DNA of 64,000 bases from CAZCDS01 sp964497585 (GTDB lineage: Bacteria > Desulfobacterota > Desulfomonilia > Desulfomonilales > Desulfomonilaceae). The translations under genes and the position numbers were made by a program. Under the pieces are notes generated by a model. That model was not told the DNA's origin. It saw only the letters and a program-made list of their open reading frames with translations, and searched no databases. Positions 45,367-54,517 of the stretch are shown here, one piece after another (position 1 is the stretch's first letter; the number at the start of each line of letters is the position of its first letter). The stretch lies in contig CAZCDS010000002.1 in assembly GCA_964497585.1 (NCBI GenBank), positions 186,001 through 250,000 on the forward strand, in the 5' to 3' direction.

Positions 45367-46035
45367 ATGATTAAAAAAGGTAGAATCGCCGCGTTCTTTG
45401 ATTTCGACAAGACCCTCGTTGAGGTGGAGAGCGCGAGAATGGGCCTTAAGGCCCTTTGGGACAGAGGTATGATGCCTCTTGGCTACGTGATCAAGCTCCT
45501 CGCGGCCAATCTGCTGTACAAGCGGCACTGGCTCTCGGAAGAGCGGATGGGGTTGATTGCTCTGAGTTTCTACAAGAATAAGCGGTTGGCGGATTTTCAG
45601 CAATACGGAGCCGAGTTTTATCACAAATATCTCAAACCCCATCTTGCCCCGCGCATACTCGAACGCGTCAATTTTCACAAGAGTCAGGGGCACCTGCTGG
45701 TGCTCGTTTCCGGATCGTTGAGGTACTATCTCGAGCCTGTGGTCGACGATCTCGGCTTCAATTATCTCCTCTGCACGGACCTCGAAGAAAACGGCAAGGG
45801 GCTGCTCACCGGTCGGCCAAAGGGACTGCTGTGCATAGAGGAGAACAAGGAAGGTCTGGCTTTGGATCTTGCCCGTCGAGTCGGGCTGGACCTCCGTCAA
45901 TCCTACGCGTACGGCAACCACCAGGCGGACATTCCGTTGCTGGAACTGGTGGGCCGGCCGTACGTCGTTGAACCGACCCTCCCTCTCAGAGAAACGGCTG
46001 TCCGGAAATCGTGGCCGATACTCTCGTACAGGTGA
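45367..46035 (+). CDS. HAD-superfamily phosphatase, SerB-like (subfamily IB)
   Basis: The 222-residue protein shows all HAD motifs: the nucleophile and acid in FFDFDKT (about residues 10-16), the Ser of motif II in LVSGSLRYYLEPV, the Lys region of motif III, and the acidic motif IV in YGNHQADIPLLELVG. Its helical cap between motifs I and II is typical of subfamily IB (phosphoserine phosphatase-like and lipid-phosphate phosphatases). The substrate is unknown. ATG 45367 is chosen; a longer in-frame start at 45331 is less likely since the family starts close to the first motif. It is a single-gene unit. Confidence 0.87.
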   Translation: MIKKGRIAAFFDFDKTLVEVESARMGLKALWDRGMMPLGYVIKLLAANLLYKRHWLSEERMGLIALSFYKNKRLADFQQYGAEFYHKYLKPHLAPRILERVNFHKSQGHLLVLVSGSLRYYLEPVVDDLGFNYLLCTDLEENGKGLLTGRPKGLLCIEENKEGLALDLARRVGLDLRQSYAYGNHQADIPLLELVGRPYVVEPTLPLRETAVRKSWPILSYR

Positions 46036-46269
46036 AGATCTGCAGCGTGAACTGAGCCGGCGATTCTAAGAAGATATCGGTACTACCTGCGTTGCAAGAA
46101 TCTACCGAAGCCATTGACCTCTCGTCATTTGACAGTTATGTTACCGGAAGTGCTACGTGCTCCTGTCCTTGCACGACCGGTACCAATTGACGCGAGGGGC
46201 CGGATCCACGGCCGCGGGCGCACTACTGTATAAGGATTCCTATTTCCACCGATAAGAAGGAGGGACGTC

Positions 46270-47907
46270 ATGAGAATGCCTACCGCGTGTTGGTCTGCTA
46301 GAAGTCTTGCAATTGTGCTCGTCCTCCTATTCGCGGCAGGATTCGCGATCCTGGCGGATGCCGCGTCCGAAGCCCCGAAGCCCAACATCATCCTGCTCGT
46401 GTCGGACGACACCGGGTACGGCGACCTGGGCATTTATGGGGGCGGCAAGGGACGCGGGATGGCTACTCCCAACCTCGACCGCCTTGGGCGAGAGGGCATT
46501 CAATTCTGGTCCTTTTATGGACAGCCTAGTTGCACGCCGGGCCGCGCGGCCATGCAAACCGGAAGAATCCCCAACCGCAGCGGCATGACCACCGTGGCCT
46601 TTCAGGGCCAGGGCGGCGGTCTGCCCGCAGCGGAGTGGACTCTGGCCTCGGTCTTGAAGAAGGGGGGATATAACACCTTTTTCGCGGGAAAATGGCATCT
46701 GGGCGAGGCTGACTACGCGATGCCCATCGCTCACGGGTACGACGTGATGAGAAACGTCCTTCTCTACCACCTCAACGCGTACACCTATCCTTTTGAAAGC
46801 TACAACCCGGACATGAGCCCTGAGCTGCGAGCCTACTTCAAGAAGGTGACAAAGGGCATCCTCGAGGGCGAGGCCGGTAAGCCCGTGCGTGAAGTCTCCA
46901 AGGTTACCGAGGAGAATATCTCGCGCCTGGACGTCATGATTACCAAGACAACCCTCGAGTATCTGGAGAAACTGGCCAAAGAGGACAAATCTTTCTTCAT
47001 GAGCATCAACTTTGTGAAGAACCATCAGCCGAACCTGCCTGCCAAAGAATTCGTCGGCAAGTCGGCAGCCAAGTCCAAGTACGCGGACGCGGTCGTGGAA
47101 CTCGACACACATATCGGTCAGATCATGCAAAAGATCTTTGATCTGGGCATTCAGAAGAAAACCTTCGTCTTCTATACGGTGGACAACGGCGCGTGGCAGG
47201 ATGTGTACCCGGATTGCGGTTACACTCCCTTCCGCAGTACCAAGGGTACGGTCCGTGAGGGGGGCAGCCGCGTGCCCGCACTGGCGTGGTGGCCCGGCAA
47301 GATCGCTCCCGGTCAGCAGAATCACGATATTGTGGGCGGCCTTGACCTGATGGCGACCTTCGCGAGCCTCGCAGGGGTGAAGCTGCCGACGAGGGATCGT
47401 TCTTCACCCCAGCCCCGACCGATTATCTTCGACAGTCACGACATGTCGCCGCTCCTCTTCGGAAAAGGGAAATGGACCCGCGACGAATGGTTCTATTTCA
47501 CCGAAACGGAACTCTCTCCCGGCGCGATCCGCGTCGGCCGATGGAAGGCGGTCTTCAACCTGCGCGGTGATGACGGCGCGTACACGGGGAGCAAGTCCGT
47601 TGACACCAACCTGGGGTGGAAAGGGCCCGAGAAGTACGTGGCCACAGTGCCGCAGATTTTCGATCTGTGGGCTGATCCGCAGGAGCGCTACGACCTGTTT
47701 ATGACGAACTTCACCGAAAAGACCTGGACCCTCCCCGTCTTCAATTATGCTGACCGCAAGTTGATGGAGACCTATAGGAAGTATCCGCCCCGTAAGATGC
47801 AGAGCGAGATTTACACAGGCCCGATGACGATCGACCGGTTCCGAACCGTCGACGAACTCAGGAGGATGTTGAGGAAGAAGGGTATCGAATTACCGTCGGA
47901 AAAGTGA
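46270..47907 (+). CDS. Exported sulfatase (formylglycine-dependent, family S1)
   Basis: The 545-residue enzyme has a signal peptide (about 1-32) and the alkaline-phosphatase-like fold. The metal-site segment is IILLVSDDTGYGDLG. The active-site Cys88 sits in CTPGR (CxPxR), which is converted to formylglycine in active sulfatases. The GKWHLGE motif and the later metal ligands in VDNGAW are present. It should hydrolyse sulfate esters in the periplasm; the substrate is not evident. It needs a formylglycine-generating enzyme, which is not in this window. The start is ATG 46270 after AAGGAGGG. A possible HAD-type gene remnant follows at 48067. Confidence 0.92.
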   Translation: MRMPTACWSARSLAIVLVLLFAAGFAILADAASEAPKPNIILLVSDDTGYGDLGIYGGGKGRGMATPNLDRLGREGIQFWSFYGQPSCTPGRAAMQTGRIPNRSGMTTVAFQGQGGGLPAAEWTLASVLKKGGYNTFFAGKWHLGEADYAMPIAHGYDVMRNVLLYHLNAYTYPFESYNPDMSPELRAYFKKVTKGILEGEAGKPVREVSKVTEENISRLDVMITKTTLEYLEKLAKEDKSFFMSINFVKNHQPNLPAKEFVGKSAAKSKYADAVVELDTHIGQIMQKIFDLGIQKKTFVFYTVDNGAWQDVYPDCGYTPFRSTKGTVREGGSRVPALAWWPGKIAPGQQNHDIVGGLDLMATFASLAGVKLPTRDRSSPQPRPIIFDSHDMSPLLFGKGKWTRDEWFYFTETELSPGAIRVGRWKAVFNLRGDDGAYTGSKSVDTNLGWKGPEKYVATVPQIFDLWADPQERYDLFMTNFTEKTWTLPVFNYADRKLMETYRKYPPRKMQSEIYTGPMTIDRFRTVDELRRMLRKKGIELPSEK

Positions 47908-48066
47908 TGAAACAAGGGCCGGGGAACCAAAAAGTTCCGACGTCGCGGCGGGCCATGGTCTCTCAGGTCTCACTGACACAAGACAAGCATTGAGCATTTC
48001 TCGCGGGTTCCCGTCGTAATCGTTCTTGCCGCGAGCATCCTCGTTCATCACACCGACGGATAACAG

Positions 48067-48171
48067 GGGTATCGGTACGATACGCATACCCACAAGGTGA
48101 TGCCTCTCGCCAAGGCGAGCGGCTGGACCGTTATCGACGTGAAAACGGACTGGAAGACGATCCTTCCGTGA
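48067..48171 (+). pseudogene. Possible C-terminal remnant of a HAD-like gene
   Basis: After an in-frame stop, 35 codons read QGYRYDTHTHKVMPLAKASG then WTVIDVKTDWKTILP, ending at TGA. The last part, GWTVIDVKTDWKTI, resembles the C-terminal end of some haloacid-dehalogenase-like phosphatases. There is no start codon with a ribosome site and nothing recognisable upstream. I treat it as a fragment at low confidence. Confidence 0.35.
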
Positions 48172-48195
48172 TCAGAGTGAGTGCTCATTCACACG

Positions 48196-48537
48196 TTATC
48201 TTGTATGTCGTACGACCCACCTGCCGTGACGCCACACCCACCTTCTGCCGGCCCTGTAGGTACTCTTGATCACAGGCCTTCGAGGGACGTATCGGACCGC
48301 GGCCGCGGGCACACGAACGGTATCTACAGCGAGAACGGTATGGGGTCCGGGAAGCTCCGACTGGGAAATGAGGCCGTCACCGTTGACGTCAAGGATATGG
48401 AACCGTTTTGCCGGCCCCGAGTATTCCCGCAGCGTGACGTACCCGTCGCCGTTCCTGTCGTATGTTTCGAGAAACCAATGCGCGGACGCGACCGTACACA
48501 TGCCAAAGACCAACAAAGCCGCAGCGATGAAACGCAT
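48196..48537 (-). CDS. Small secreted EF-hand protein
   Basis: The 113-residue product has a signal peptide (residues 1-19) and two EF-hand loops: DRNGDGYVTLRE (about 27-38) and DVNGDGLISQSE (about 50-61). Both keep the calcium-ligating acidic residues and central Gly. A basic, Arg/Trp-rich tail follows (RRWVWRHGRWVVRHTR). It should be periplasmic and bind calcium; a target is unknown. ATG 48537 follows AGGAGGGG. It lies alone between the sulfatase and PilZ genes. Confidence 0.85.
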   Translation of the reverse strand: MRFIAAALLVFGMCTVASAHWFLETYDRNGDGYVTLREYSGPAKRFHILDVNGDGLISQSELPGPHTVLAVDTVRVPAAAVRYVPRRPVIKSTYRAGRRWVWRHGRWVVRHTR

Positions 48538-48637
48538 GATCTTACCCCTCCTATTGCATGCCTATGGGACGTTTTCTCTGCCTTCCCTCACATAGACGGC
48601 AAAAGAAGGAGAACGTTAAACCGTTCTTCGCGGTCGG

Positions 48638-49252
48638 TCAGAATGGTCGGCGATTGGGGTAGGCGTCACGTTTGCAGATGTGAGCGCGCTCTTCGAGCGT
48701 GAGTGATCGGATCAGGTCGAGTATTTCCTGGAGGCTCCCTTGTACGAATTTCGTGACTTCGAATCCTGCCAGGGGAGCGCCGTCTGTCTCGTCTCTGGCG
48801 CTCCACCTGCAGATGGCCTCCAACACGACCGGTTCGGGCATGTACAATTCGCTGATGGGAATGACCAGGGTCCTGATCTCAATAGGCCGTGAAACCAAGC
48901 CCTTGACTCCGATACCCTCTTCGGACAGATCTCTTACATCACCTATGGTCTCAGGGTCGTCCGCGTCGTAGCAACGGAGGGGGAAGTCTATGATTTCTCG
49001 GGGCGATATGCGAAGAGTTGTATCATTGAGAGGCTCGACAAAGTCGAGATTCTCGGTTTGAGCAGGCGAGTGGGCTTGCCTTTTGCCATCCGACTCACGG
49101 GGGGCGATCAGCTTCAGTTCCCCGAGCTTTTGGTACACCGCGTCCAATCCTCTGGACGTAAGCCGATACTTTGCCATCAGACGCAGATCGGTCATACCGG
49201 ACGCGATGTCTGCGGCAATATCTTTGGCCCTGATGCTCCTCTTGGGCTGCAT
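48638..49252 (-). CDS. PilZ-domain protein with N-terminal helical domain
   Basis: The 204-residue protein begins with a short helical module reading KDIAADIASGMTDLRLMAKY, which is common in deltaproteobacterial proteins. It ends with a PilZ-like beta-barrel (about 80-185; PREIIDFPLRCYDADDPE, VRDLSEEGIGVKGL). PilZ domains bind cyclic di-GMP, but the usual RxxxR motif is not obvious here, so binding is uncertain. ATG 49252 has AGG close upstream; an in-frame start at 49291 is an alternative. It is divergent from ruvB. Confidence 0.78.
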   Translation of the reverse strand: MQPKRSIRAKDIAADIASGMTDLRLMAKYRLTSRGLDAVYQKLGELKLIAPRESDGKRQAHSPAQTENLDFVEPLNDTTLRISPREIIDFPLRCYDADDPETIGDVRDLSEEGIGVKGLVSRPIEIRTLVIPISELYMPEPVVLEAICRWSARDETDGAPLAGFEVTKFVQGSLQEILDLIRSLTLEERAHICKRDAYPNRRPF

Positions 49253-49527
49253 GACCTGCCGTAGACCCCCTTTCGCAAAACAGGATACCACAGAATCCGA
49301 CGATCACCGCGTAATTCCCACTCGCCCATCGACCTCACGACAAGAATGCGCGAGGGCCACGGACGGTCACGAAGAAGATCTTCTCGTACTTCCCACTGTG
49401 TTGTGGTAAGGTGGCGGTGTCCGATCCCGGCTCCCTGCGTGAGCGGGGGCACGCGACGGCGCCTTGAGGAAGCTGTCCGGCCGAGACTTCCCGTGCGGCC
49501 GCGGGAACGGGACCTGAGGAACGTGTT

Positions 49528-50568
49528 ATGACCGTTGAGCGAATCATCACGGGACAGACAACACCTGACGACGGAGACGCGGAGAGGACCCTCCGTCCCC
49601 GGACCCTGGACAACTACATCGGTCAGGAGCGGATCAAGGAGAACCTGAAGGTCTTTGTGAAGGCCGCGGCCGGACGGGGCGAGGCACTCGATCATATCCT
49701 CTTTCACGGCCCGCCGGGACTGGGAAAGACCACCCTGGCACACATCATATCACGGGAAATGGGAGTCCAGATCAGAACCACATCAGGCCCCGTCGTAGAG
49801 AAGCCTGGAGATCTCGCCGCGATACTGACTAACCTTGAAAGCAGGGACGTACTCTTCATCGACGAGATTCACCGACTCTCGTCGGTCGTTGAGGAGATCC
49901 TCTACCCGGCCATGGAGGATTTCAAGCTGGACATCATCATCGGCCAGGGGCCTAGCGCCAGAACCATCCGGCTCGATATCGCTCCCTTCACGCTGATCGG
50001 AGCGACCACGCGCAGCGGCCTGTTGACCAACCCCCTGAGGGAAAGATTCGGCATCATCTTCCACCTGGATTTCTATTCGGTTGAGGAGCTTGAATCGATC
50101 GTGCTCCGGTCCGCGGGCATCCTCAACGTCGAGATCGATCCGCAAGGAGCCCGGGAAATAGCGAGCCGTTCCCGGGCGACGCCCCGGGTGGCCAACCGTC
50201 TGACGAGACGGGTGCGAGACTACGCGCAGGTGCGGGGCGACGGTACGATTGACCTTGAAACCGCAAGAAGGGCCCTGGATATGCTCGATGTCGACCACTA
50301 CGGCCTCGACGGCATGGACCGGAAATTCCTCCTCACGATCATCGAGAAGTTTGACGGAGGCCCCGTGGGAATCGAGACGCTTGCCTCGGCGTTGGGAGAG
50401 GAGAAGGACACGCTCGAAGACGTGTACGAACCGTTCCTGGTCAAAGAGGGGTTCGTGGACCGTACGCCCCGGGGACGCGTGGCGACGACTCGGGCGTACG
50501 CGCACTTCAAGGTACAGCCTCGCGGTTCCAACCAACAGACGCTCTTTTCCGGTGAGTCATCCGACTAA
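49528..50568 (+). CDS. ruvB: Holliday junction branch migration helicase RuvB
   Basis: The 346-residue AAA+ motor drives branch migration with RuvA. It shows Walker A GPPGLGKTT (61-69), Walker B LFIDEIH (109-115), sensor 1 with the arginine finger (GATTRSG, LRERFG) and the winged-helix C-terminus (GLDGMDRKFLLTIIEKFDGG, PRGRVATTRAY). The length is normal. The start is ATG 49528 after GAGGAA. It is followed 21 bp later by mutL, so the two repair genes likely form an operon; ruvA and ruvC are not in the window. Confidence 0.97.
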   Translation: MTVERIITGQTTPDDGDAERTLRPRTLDNYIGQERIKENLKVFVKAAAGRGEALDHILFHGPPGLGKTTLAHIISREMGVQIRTTSGPVVEKPGDLAAILTNLESRDVLFIDEIHRLSSVVEEILYPAMEDFKLDIIIGQGPSARTIRLDIAPFTLIGATTRSGLLTNPLRERFGIIFHLDFYSVEELESIVLRSAGILNVEIDPQGAREIASRSRATPRVANRLTRRVRDYAQVRGDGTIDLETARRALDMLDVDHYGLDGMDRKFLLTIIEKFDGGPVGIETLASALGEEKDTLEDVYEPFLVKEGFVDRTPRGRVATTRAYAHFKVQPRGSNQQTLFSGESSD

Positions 50569-50589
50569 CACCACCACCTGTCAACCGAG

Positions 50590-52464
50590 ATGAGCACTTC
50601 GATCAGAGTCCTGGATGAAGCCGTGATCAACAGGATAGCTGCGGGCGAAGTGGTCGAGCGCCCTGTCTCCGTGGTCAAGGAGCTGGCGGAAAACTCCATC
50701 GACGCGCACGCAGGGTCCATTCAGGTCGACATCGAAGTCGGCGGCAGGAAACTCGTACGGGTGCGTGACGACGGAGACGGGATGAGCCACGACGATGCGT
50801 TCCTCGCGCTGGAGCGCCACGCCACCTCAAAGCTCAGTTCGGAAAAGGACCTCGTAGCCGTTGCTACCATGGGCTTCCGCGGGGAGGCGCTTGCCAGCAT
50901 CGCCTCCGTATCGAGGATGAAGCTGGTCACTTCGGACGGATCCGACCCGGCCGGCGCAGAGATCGTGATCGAAGGCGGAGTTTTCAGGAACAGCCGACAG
51001 GTCGGAGCGCCGCGGGGCACCCTGATCGAAGTCCGCAACCTGTTCTTCAATGTGCCGGTACGTCGGAAATTTCTCAAGAAAGCCCGGTACGAAGGCGATC
51101 TCATTCAGGAATTCGTCACCAAGATTGCCTTGGCCTTTCCGGAGATCGCGCTCACGTACCGTGAAGACGGGAGGGTCAAGTTCGACGCTCCGCCAGTGAA
51201 GACCACGCTCGAGCGGATCTCCACGCTATTCTCACGGGATGTGCGGGACAATCTCCTCGAGGTGGACCATACAGTTGACGACGGCCGGTTGCACGGGTAC
51301 GTGGCCCGGCCGCCGTACGGTCGCTCCAACATGAGATCGGTGCAGACTTTCGTCAACGGTCGAGCCGTCAAGGACCGGCTCATCAATTCAGCGGTTACGC
51401 GAGCTTTCTCCAATCTCATGGAACGGGGCAAATATCCCCTTGCCATTCTGTTCGTGGAATTGCCTCCCGAAAAAGTAGACGTCAACGTCCATCCGCAAAA
51501 GGCTGAGGTCCGATTCACCCAGCCCAAGCAGGTCTTTGATCTGATCCTGGACGGTATTTACGAGGCGCTCGTTGGTGGTCCCTTCAGGCCTCCTCGCGAG
51601 CCGAAAGAGCCACTGAGGCCACAGCCTCCCATGACTCCGGTTCACCTCCATGTCCGTGATGAGCGCCCTCCCCTGGAGACTGGCGCGGCCTCTCCGCCCA
51701 TGCCCGATCGACGCGTGTCGACCGATTCCCAGCGGACCCCCGAAAGCTCCCCACAGCCGATACCTTCCCGTTCGTTATCGCGGGCTACCGTACCTGATTC
51801 GCAGCGATCGGCGGCCCCGATACCGATCCGAGATGAGATCGGTACCAGGCGTGCCAGCCTGCCTGACCTGACCGCGCGGCCTTTCTCGTCGCTCGGCGTG
51901 CTCGGAGCGCTCCCCAATTCGTTCCTCGTCCTCTACAGCGATGACGAGTTGATCGTCATGGACCACCACGCCGCGCACGAGCGGGTGCTCTTCGAGGACC
52001 TGAAACAGTCTGAACGAGAAAGCGGCCAGTTCCAAACCCAGAACCTCCTCATTCCCACGGTGCTCGAATTCCAGCCGTTGGAGGCCCGGACGTTCCAGTC
52101 CCATCTCGATGTTCTCGCCAAAGTGGGATTCAGTATCGAGGAATTCGGAGAAAACGACTTTGCGGTGAAAGGCGTTCCCGCTTGGCTCGGTAACACAGAT
52201 CTCGAAGCATTCTTCCACGAGCTGATCGACGTGATGCTCGATACAGGCGTCAAGGGCGATCCCGAACGCCTCAAGGAAGAGCTGCTCAAACAGATGGCCT
52301 GCAAAGCCGCAGTAAAAGAGACTTCAAGCCTGCAACCCCAGGAAATCAAGAACCTCCTTGCCGACCTCGACCGCATCGGATCCATCGAGGTCTGCCCCCA
52401 CGGAAGACCCATCACCACCAGAGTATCACTCGCGGAACTCCGGCGGAAAATGGGACGGAAGTAG
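50590..52464 (+). CDS. mutL: DNA mismatch repair protein MutL
   Basis: The 624-residue protein has the GHKL ATPase domain (VINRIAAGEVVERPVSVVKE, ELAENSIDA, DDGDGM, TMGFRGEALASI) and a transducer domain (about 200-330). A Pro/Ser-rich linker (about 335-440) leads to the C-terminal dimerisation and nuclease domain. The endonuclease motif is DHHAAHERVLFE, fitting DxHAx2Ex4E with His in place of the usual Gln. CKAAVK and CPHGRP complete the metal site, so it is probably a nicking MutL. The start is ATG 50590. A strong terminator lies 220 bp downstream. Confidence 0.97.
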   Translation: MSTSIRVLDEAVINRIAAGEVVERPVSVVKELAENSIDAHAGSIQVDIEVGGRKLVRVRDDGDGMSHDDAFLALERHATSKLSSEKDLVAVATMGFRGEALASIASVSRMKLVTSDGSDPAGAEIVIEGGVFRNSRQVGAPRGTLIEVRNLFFNVPVRRKFLKKARYEGDLIQEFVTKIALAFPEIALTYREDGRVKFDAPPVKTTLERISTLFSRDVRDNLLEVDHTVDDGRLHGYVARPPYGRSNMRSVQTFVNGRAVKDRLINSAVTRAFSNLMERGKYPLAILFVELPPEKVDVNVHPQKAEVRFTQPKQVFDLILDGIYEALVGGPFRPPREPKEPLRPQPPMTPVHLHVRDERPPLETGAASPPMPDRRVSTDSQRTPESSPQPIPSRSLSRATVPDSQRSAAPIPIRDEIGTRRASLPDLTARPFSSLGVLGALPNSFLVLYSDDELIVMDHHAAHERVLFEDLKQSERESGQFQTQNLLIPTVLEFQPLEARTFQSHLDVLAKVGFSIEEFGENDFAVKGVPAWLGNTDLEAFFHELIDVMLDTGVKGDPERLKEELLKQMACKAAVKETSSLQPQEIKNLLADLDRIGSIEVCPHGRPITTRVSLAELRRKMGRK

Positions 52465-52686
52465 AAGGAGGGAAAGCTTGACCGAGCTCAGGACGCCGTG
52501 CTCCTCCGCGCTGATACCCTTTCGCAAGTAACGGTAACTCGGTGCCCTACACAAGAGTAATGGCCACGGCGCATCGGATGAGACGACTCGGTGAGCTCTT
52601 GAGCGCAATGCTGGAGAAGGGCATGGCGAGACGCTTTTTGCGTACAGGCTGGATGGCGGAGTGACTGGCCTACCGACGCAAGCGGA

Positions 52687-52714
52687 GGCGGGCCTCCGTG
52701 CCCGCCTTTTTCTT
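52687..52714 (+). terminator. Intrinsic terminator after mutL
   Basis: GGCGGGC-CTCCGT-GCCCGCC (52687-52706) followed by TTTTTCTT. It ends the ruvB-mutL unit. Confidence 0.87.
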
Positions 52715-52742
52715 CCTCTCAGAAAACCGATTGCTTGGGATC

Positions 52743-53045
52743 CTATCGGAAGATGGGATAGGGATAATAGCCGTAGGACACACCGTGGCACGGCAGTTTT
52801 CTTGAAGGGCAAGCCGTCTTGTACGCACACGGAACCGATTGGCATTGAATCCCCGGCCACCGACAGGGGACAGCACAGGGACTGGGTATGGGAGGAAACA
52901 GGCAGGGCGCAGGATAATAACGGTCCAGCCACGCTGAGTCACGATTCCAGCCCCAGCTAAACTTGCCCCTGGCATGAACCGAAGGCGCAACGAGCAAAAC
53001 CGAAATGACCGCGAAAACGACGAAGGTTGAAATCAACCGTCTCAT
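52743..53045 (-). CDS. Small secreted Cys/Pro-rich protein
   Basis: The 100-residue product has a signal peptide (residues 1-26, ending PSVHARG), then a mature part with eight cysteines and many Pro, Tyr and Trp residues (YYPAPCLFPPIPSPC, CRWPGIQCQSVPC). It probably forms disulfides in the periplasm or outside. ATG 53045 follows AGGAGGA, and a canonical promoter lies upstream. It resembles the protein at 24129-24800 in layout and composition, but no family can be named. Confidence 0.78.
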   Translation of the reverse strand: MRRLISTFVVFAVISVLLVAPSVHARGKFSWGWNRDSAWLDRYYPAPCLFPPIPSPCAVPCRWPGIQCQSVPCAYKTACPSRKLPCHGVSYGYYPYPIFR

Positions 53046-53127
53046 GAGAAATCCTCCTGATTACACCAGGCACCGTGCAGTGATTCGGACCCGAGATTGA
53101 CGGGTCATAGTAGTATATTTCACCTGT

Positions 53128-53157
53128 ATATTAGCATAGATTTGTAAAATATGTCAA
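53128..53157 (-). promoter_or_regulatory. Sigma-70 promoter of small Cys/Pro-rich gene
   Basis: On the minus strand a perfect TTGACA (53157-53152) is followed after 18 bp by TAATAT (53133-53128), about 80 bp before ATG 53045. Confidence 0.75.
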
Positions 53158-53485
53158 CCTTAGCCTTCGCAATGTCTCTTGTGAGTACCGCGGTCAACCG
53201 GGGGACAGTCCCACACGTGCCCCAGAGAGCCGTCTGCAAGGAAAATGACCATTCACCGAGGCCATTCCTGAGTTCGCTCTCCTTTGTTGCCCAGTGCATT
53301 TGTGTTCAAGACACCTTGTTTTCTTCCTTTTTGTGCTGTCTGCATGTCTTAATGGTTAAGATTTCTTTTCTTCCTTGCGGGTCTCGTGCTGATCCTTTTC
53401 TCTTGACCGGCGTTTGACCTTTTAGGTATTCGTTGACAAATAGAGTTCCAGAGGAGAAGGAAATCGTCCGGAATCGGGAGATACC
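53158..53485. other. Intergenic stretch upstream of zinc-ribbon gene
   Basis: The rest of a 440-bp divergent gap. TTGACC boxes at 53403 and 53413 could serve a promoter for the gene at 53486, but the matching -10 elements are weak. No gene is seen. Confidence 0.4.
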
Positions 53486-53731
53486 ATGCAACGCTTTAGC
53501 AAGAGACCGCTCGGCAGAAGAGGCGGCGCGCAGAAAAAAAACAAGCAGTTCGAAAAGTTGCAGGCCACGGAACTCTACTGTCCCACGTGTCGGCAGGCCA
53601 TGCCGGTCTTTGAGCGACTGCTTCTGGTGCTTCCGGAAGGTGACAAATACGAGTATCTCTGTGCGCGATGCGGCACCTCCGTGGGCGAAAAAATCGAGAA
53701 GGGAGAGCCCAAGCGGATTCTAATCGTTTGA
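53486..53731 (+). CDS. Small two-CxxC zinc-ribbon protein
   Basis: The 81-residue protein has a basic N-terminus (about 25 residues) and two CxxC pairs: CPTC (about 32-35) and CARC (about 59-62), framing a beta-rich segment (RLLLVLPEGDKYEYLC). This is a standard zinc-ribbon layout. It may bind nucleic acid or another protein. ATG 53486 follows GGGAG. I recognise no named family. The gene stands about 190 bp before the SRPBCC gene. Confidence 0.75.
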   Translation: MQRFSKRPLGRRGGAQKKNKQFEKLQATELYCPTCRQAMPVFERLLLVLPEGDKYEYLCARCGTSVGEKIEKGEPKRILIV

Positions 53732-53837
53732 TGCTCTCTTCACGTCCTTCCCCTTGCCCCACCCTCCACTGTCACGGGAGAACGTTTCCTGCCCCCCTCC
53801 TTGACGCTGATATTTTCCCACACGTGAGAAAGAAGGT

Positions 53838-53868
53838 TTGACCTGACTATAGCTTCATAGTCCAGAAT
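53838..53868 (+). promoter_or_regulatory. MerR-type promoter with operator in 19-bp spacer
   Basis: TTGACC (53838-53843) and CAGAAT (53863-53868) are separated by 19 bp, and the spacer is almost entirely the dyad GACTAT-AGCTTC-ATAGTC (53845-53862). This is the classic MerR-family layout, in which the bound regulator untwists an over-long spacer. The downstream genes are an SRPBCC protein and a MerR regulator. Confidence 0.7.
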
Positions 53869-53920
53869 TCTTTCATGACGGGGGGACCGATCCCGCGATC
53901 TTTCTCAAGGAGCAAGAATC

Positions 53921-54412
53921 ATGGAGCATTTTCAGGCCAGGCGAGTCACGAGGGAGTTTACCGCGCAGATCTCTGCGCCGAGCACCGAGGTCTTTCCACT
54001 CCTCTGCCCGGTCCGCGAATATGATTGGCTGGACGGGTGGTCCTGTGACATGATCTATTCCGAATCCGGAGTTGTGGAACGCGACTGCATCTTCACAACC
54101 GGCTTCCTCAGTGACGGCGAGCAGATCTGGGTCACGACCCGTTACGACCCGGTGAACCTCGTCAAGGAGTTTCTCGTGATCAACCCTGATTCACGGGTAA
54201 CGAGGTTTAACGTGTCACTGACCGACCGCGGAGACAACACCACGGAAGGCCGTTGGAAGATCACGATTACCGCGCTGAACGAACGGGGCAACGAATTCGT
54301 CGACCGATACAGTGACGAGCTTCACCGGCATTACATGAGCATGCTCGTCCATTCTCTCAACCACTATTGCAGGACGGGCTCAATGCTCAAATTGCGCGGT
54401 CACGCAAGCTGA
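53921..54412 (+). CDS. SRPBCC (START-like) domain protein
   Basis: The 163-residue product fits the SRPBCC/polyketide-cyclase fold: it opens with REFTAQISAPSTEVFPLLCPVREYDWLDGW, and the later part (WKITITALNERGNEFVDRYS) continues the beta-grip and C-terminal helix. These proteins bind hydrophobic small molecules in a deep pocket. ATG 53921 follows AAGGAG. It sits right behind a MerR-type promoter and about 105 bp ahead of a MerR-family gene, so it is probably the regulated target. The ligand is unknown. Confidence 0.8.
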   Translation: MEHFQARRVTREFTAQISAPSTEVFPLLCPVREYDWLDGWSCDMIYSESGVVERDCIFTTGFLSDGEQIWVTTRYDPVNLVKEFLVINPDSRVTRFNVSLTDRGDNTTEGRWKITITALNERGNEFVDRYSDELHRHYMSMLVHSLNHYCRTGSMLKLRGHAS

Positions 54413-54517
54413 CACCGCGGCAGGGCCTCGAACAGGAGCTGCAGCCGTTCGATATCTCCGACCGATACGTTCCGCGGGTCGCCTTGCCGAGGCCTTCCGG
54501 GTAAAGGGCGGAGGCGA

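Noticed and set aside
46327..47325. 332-codon open frame antisense to the sulfatase
   Set aside because: The sulfatase on the plus strand has complete motifs; the antisense product is a compositional shadow.
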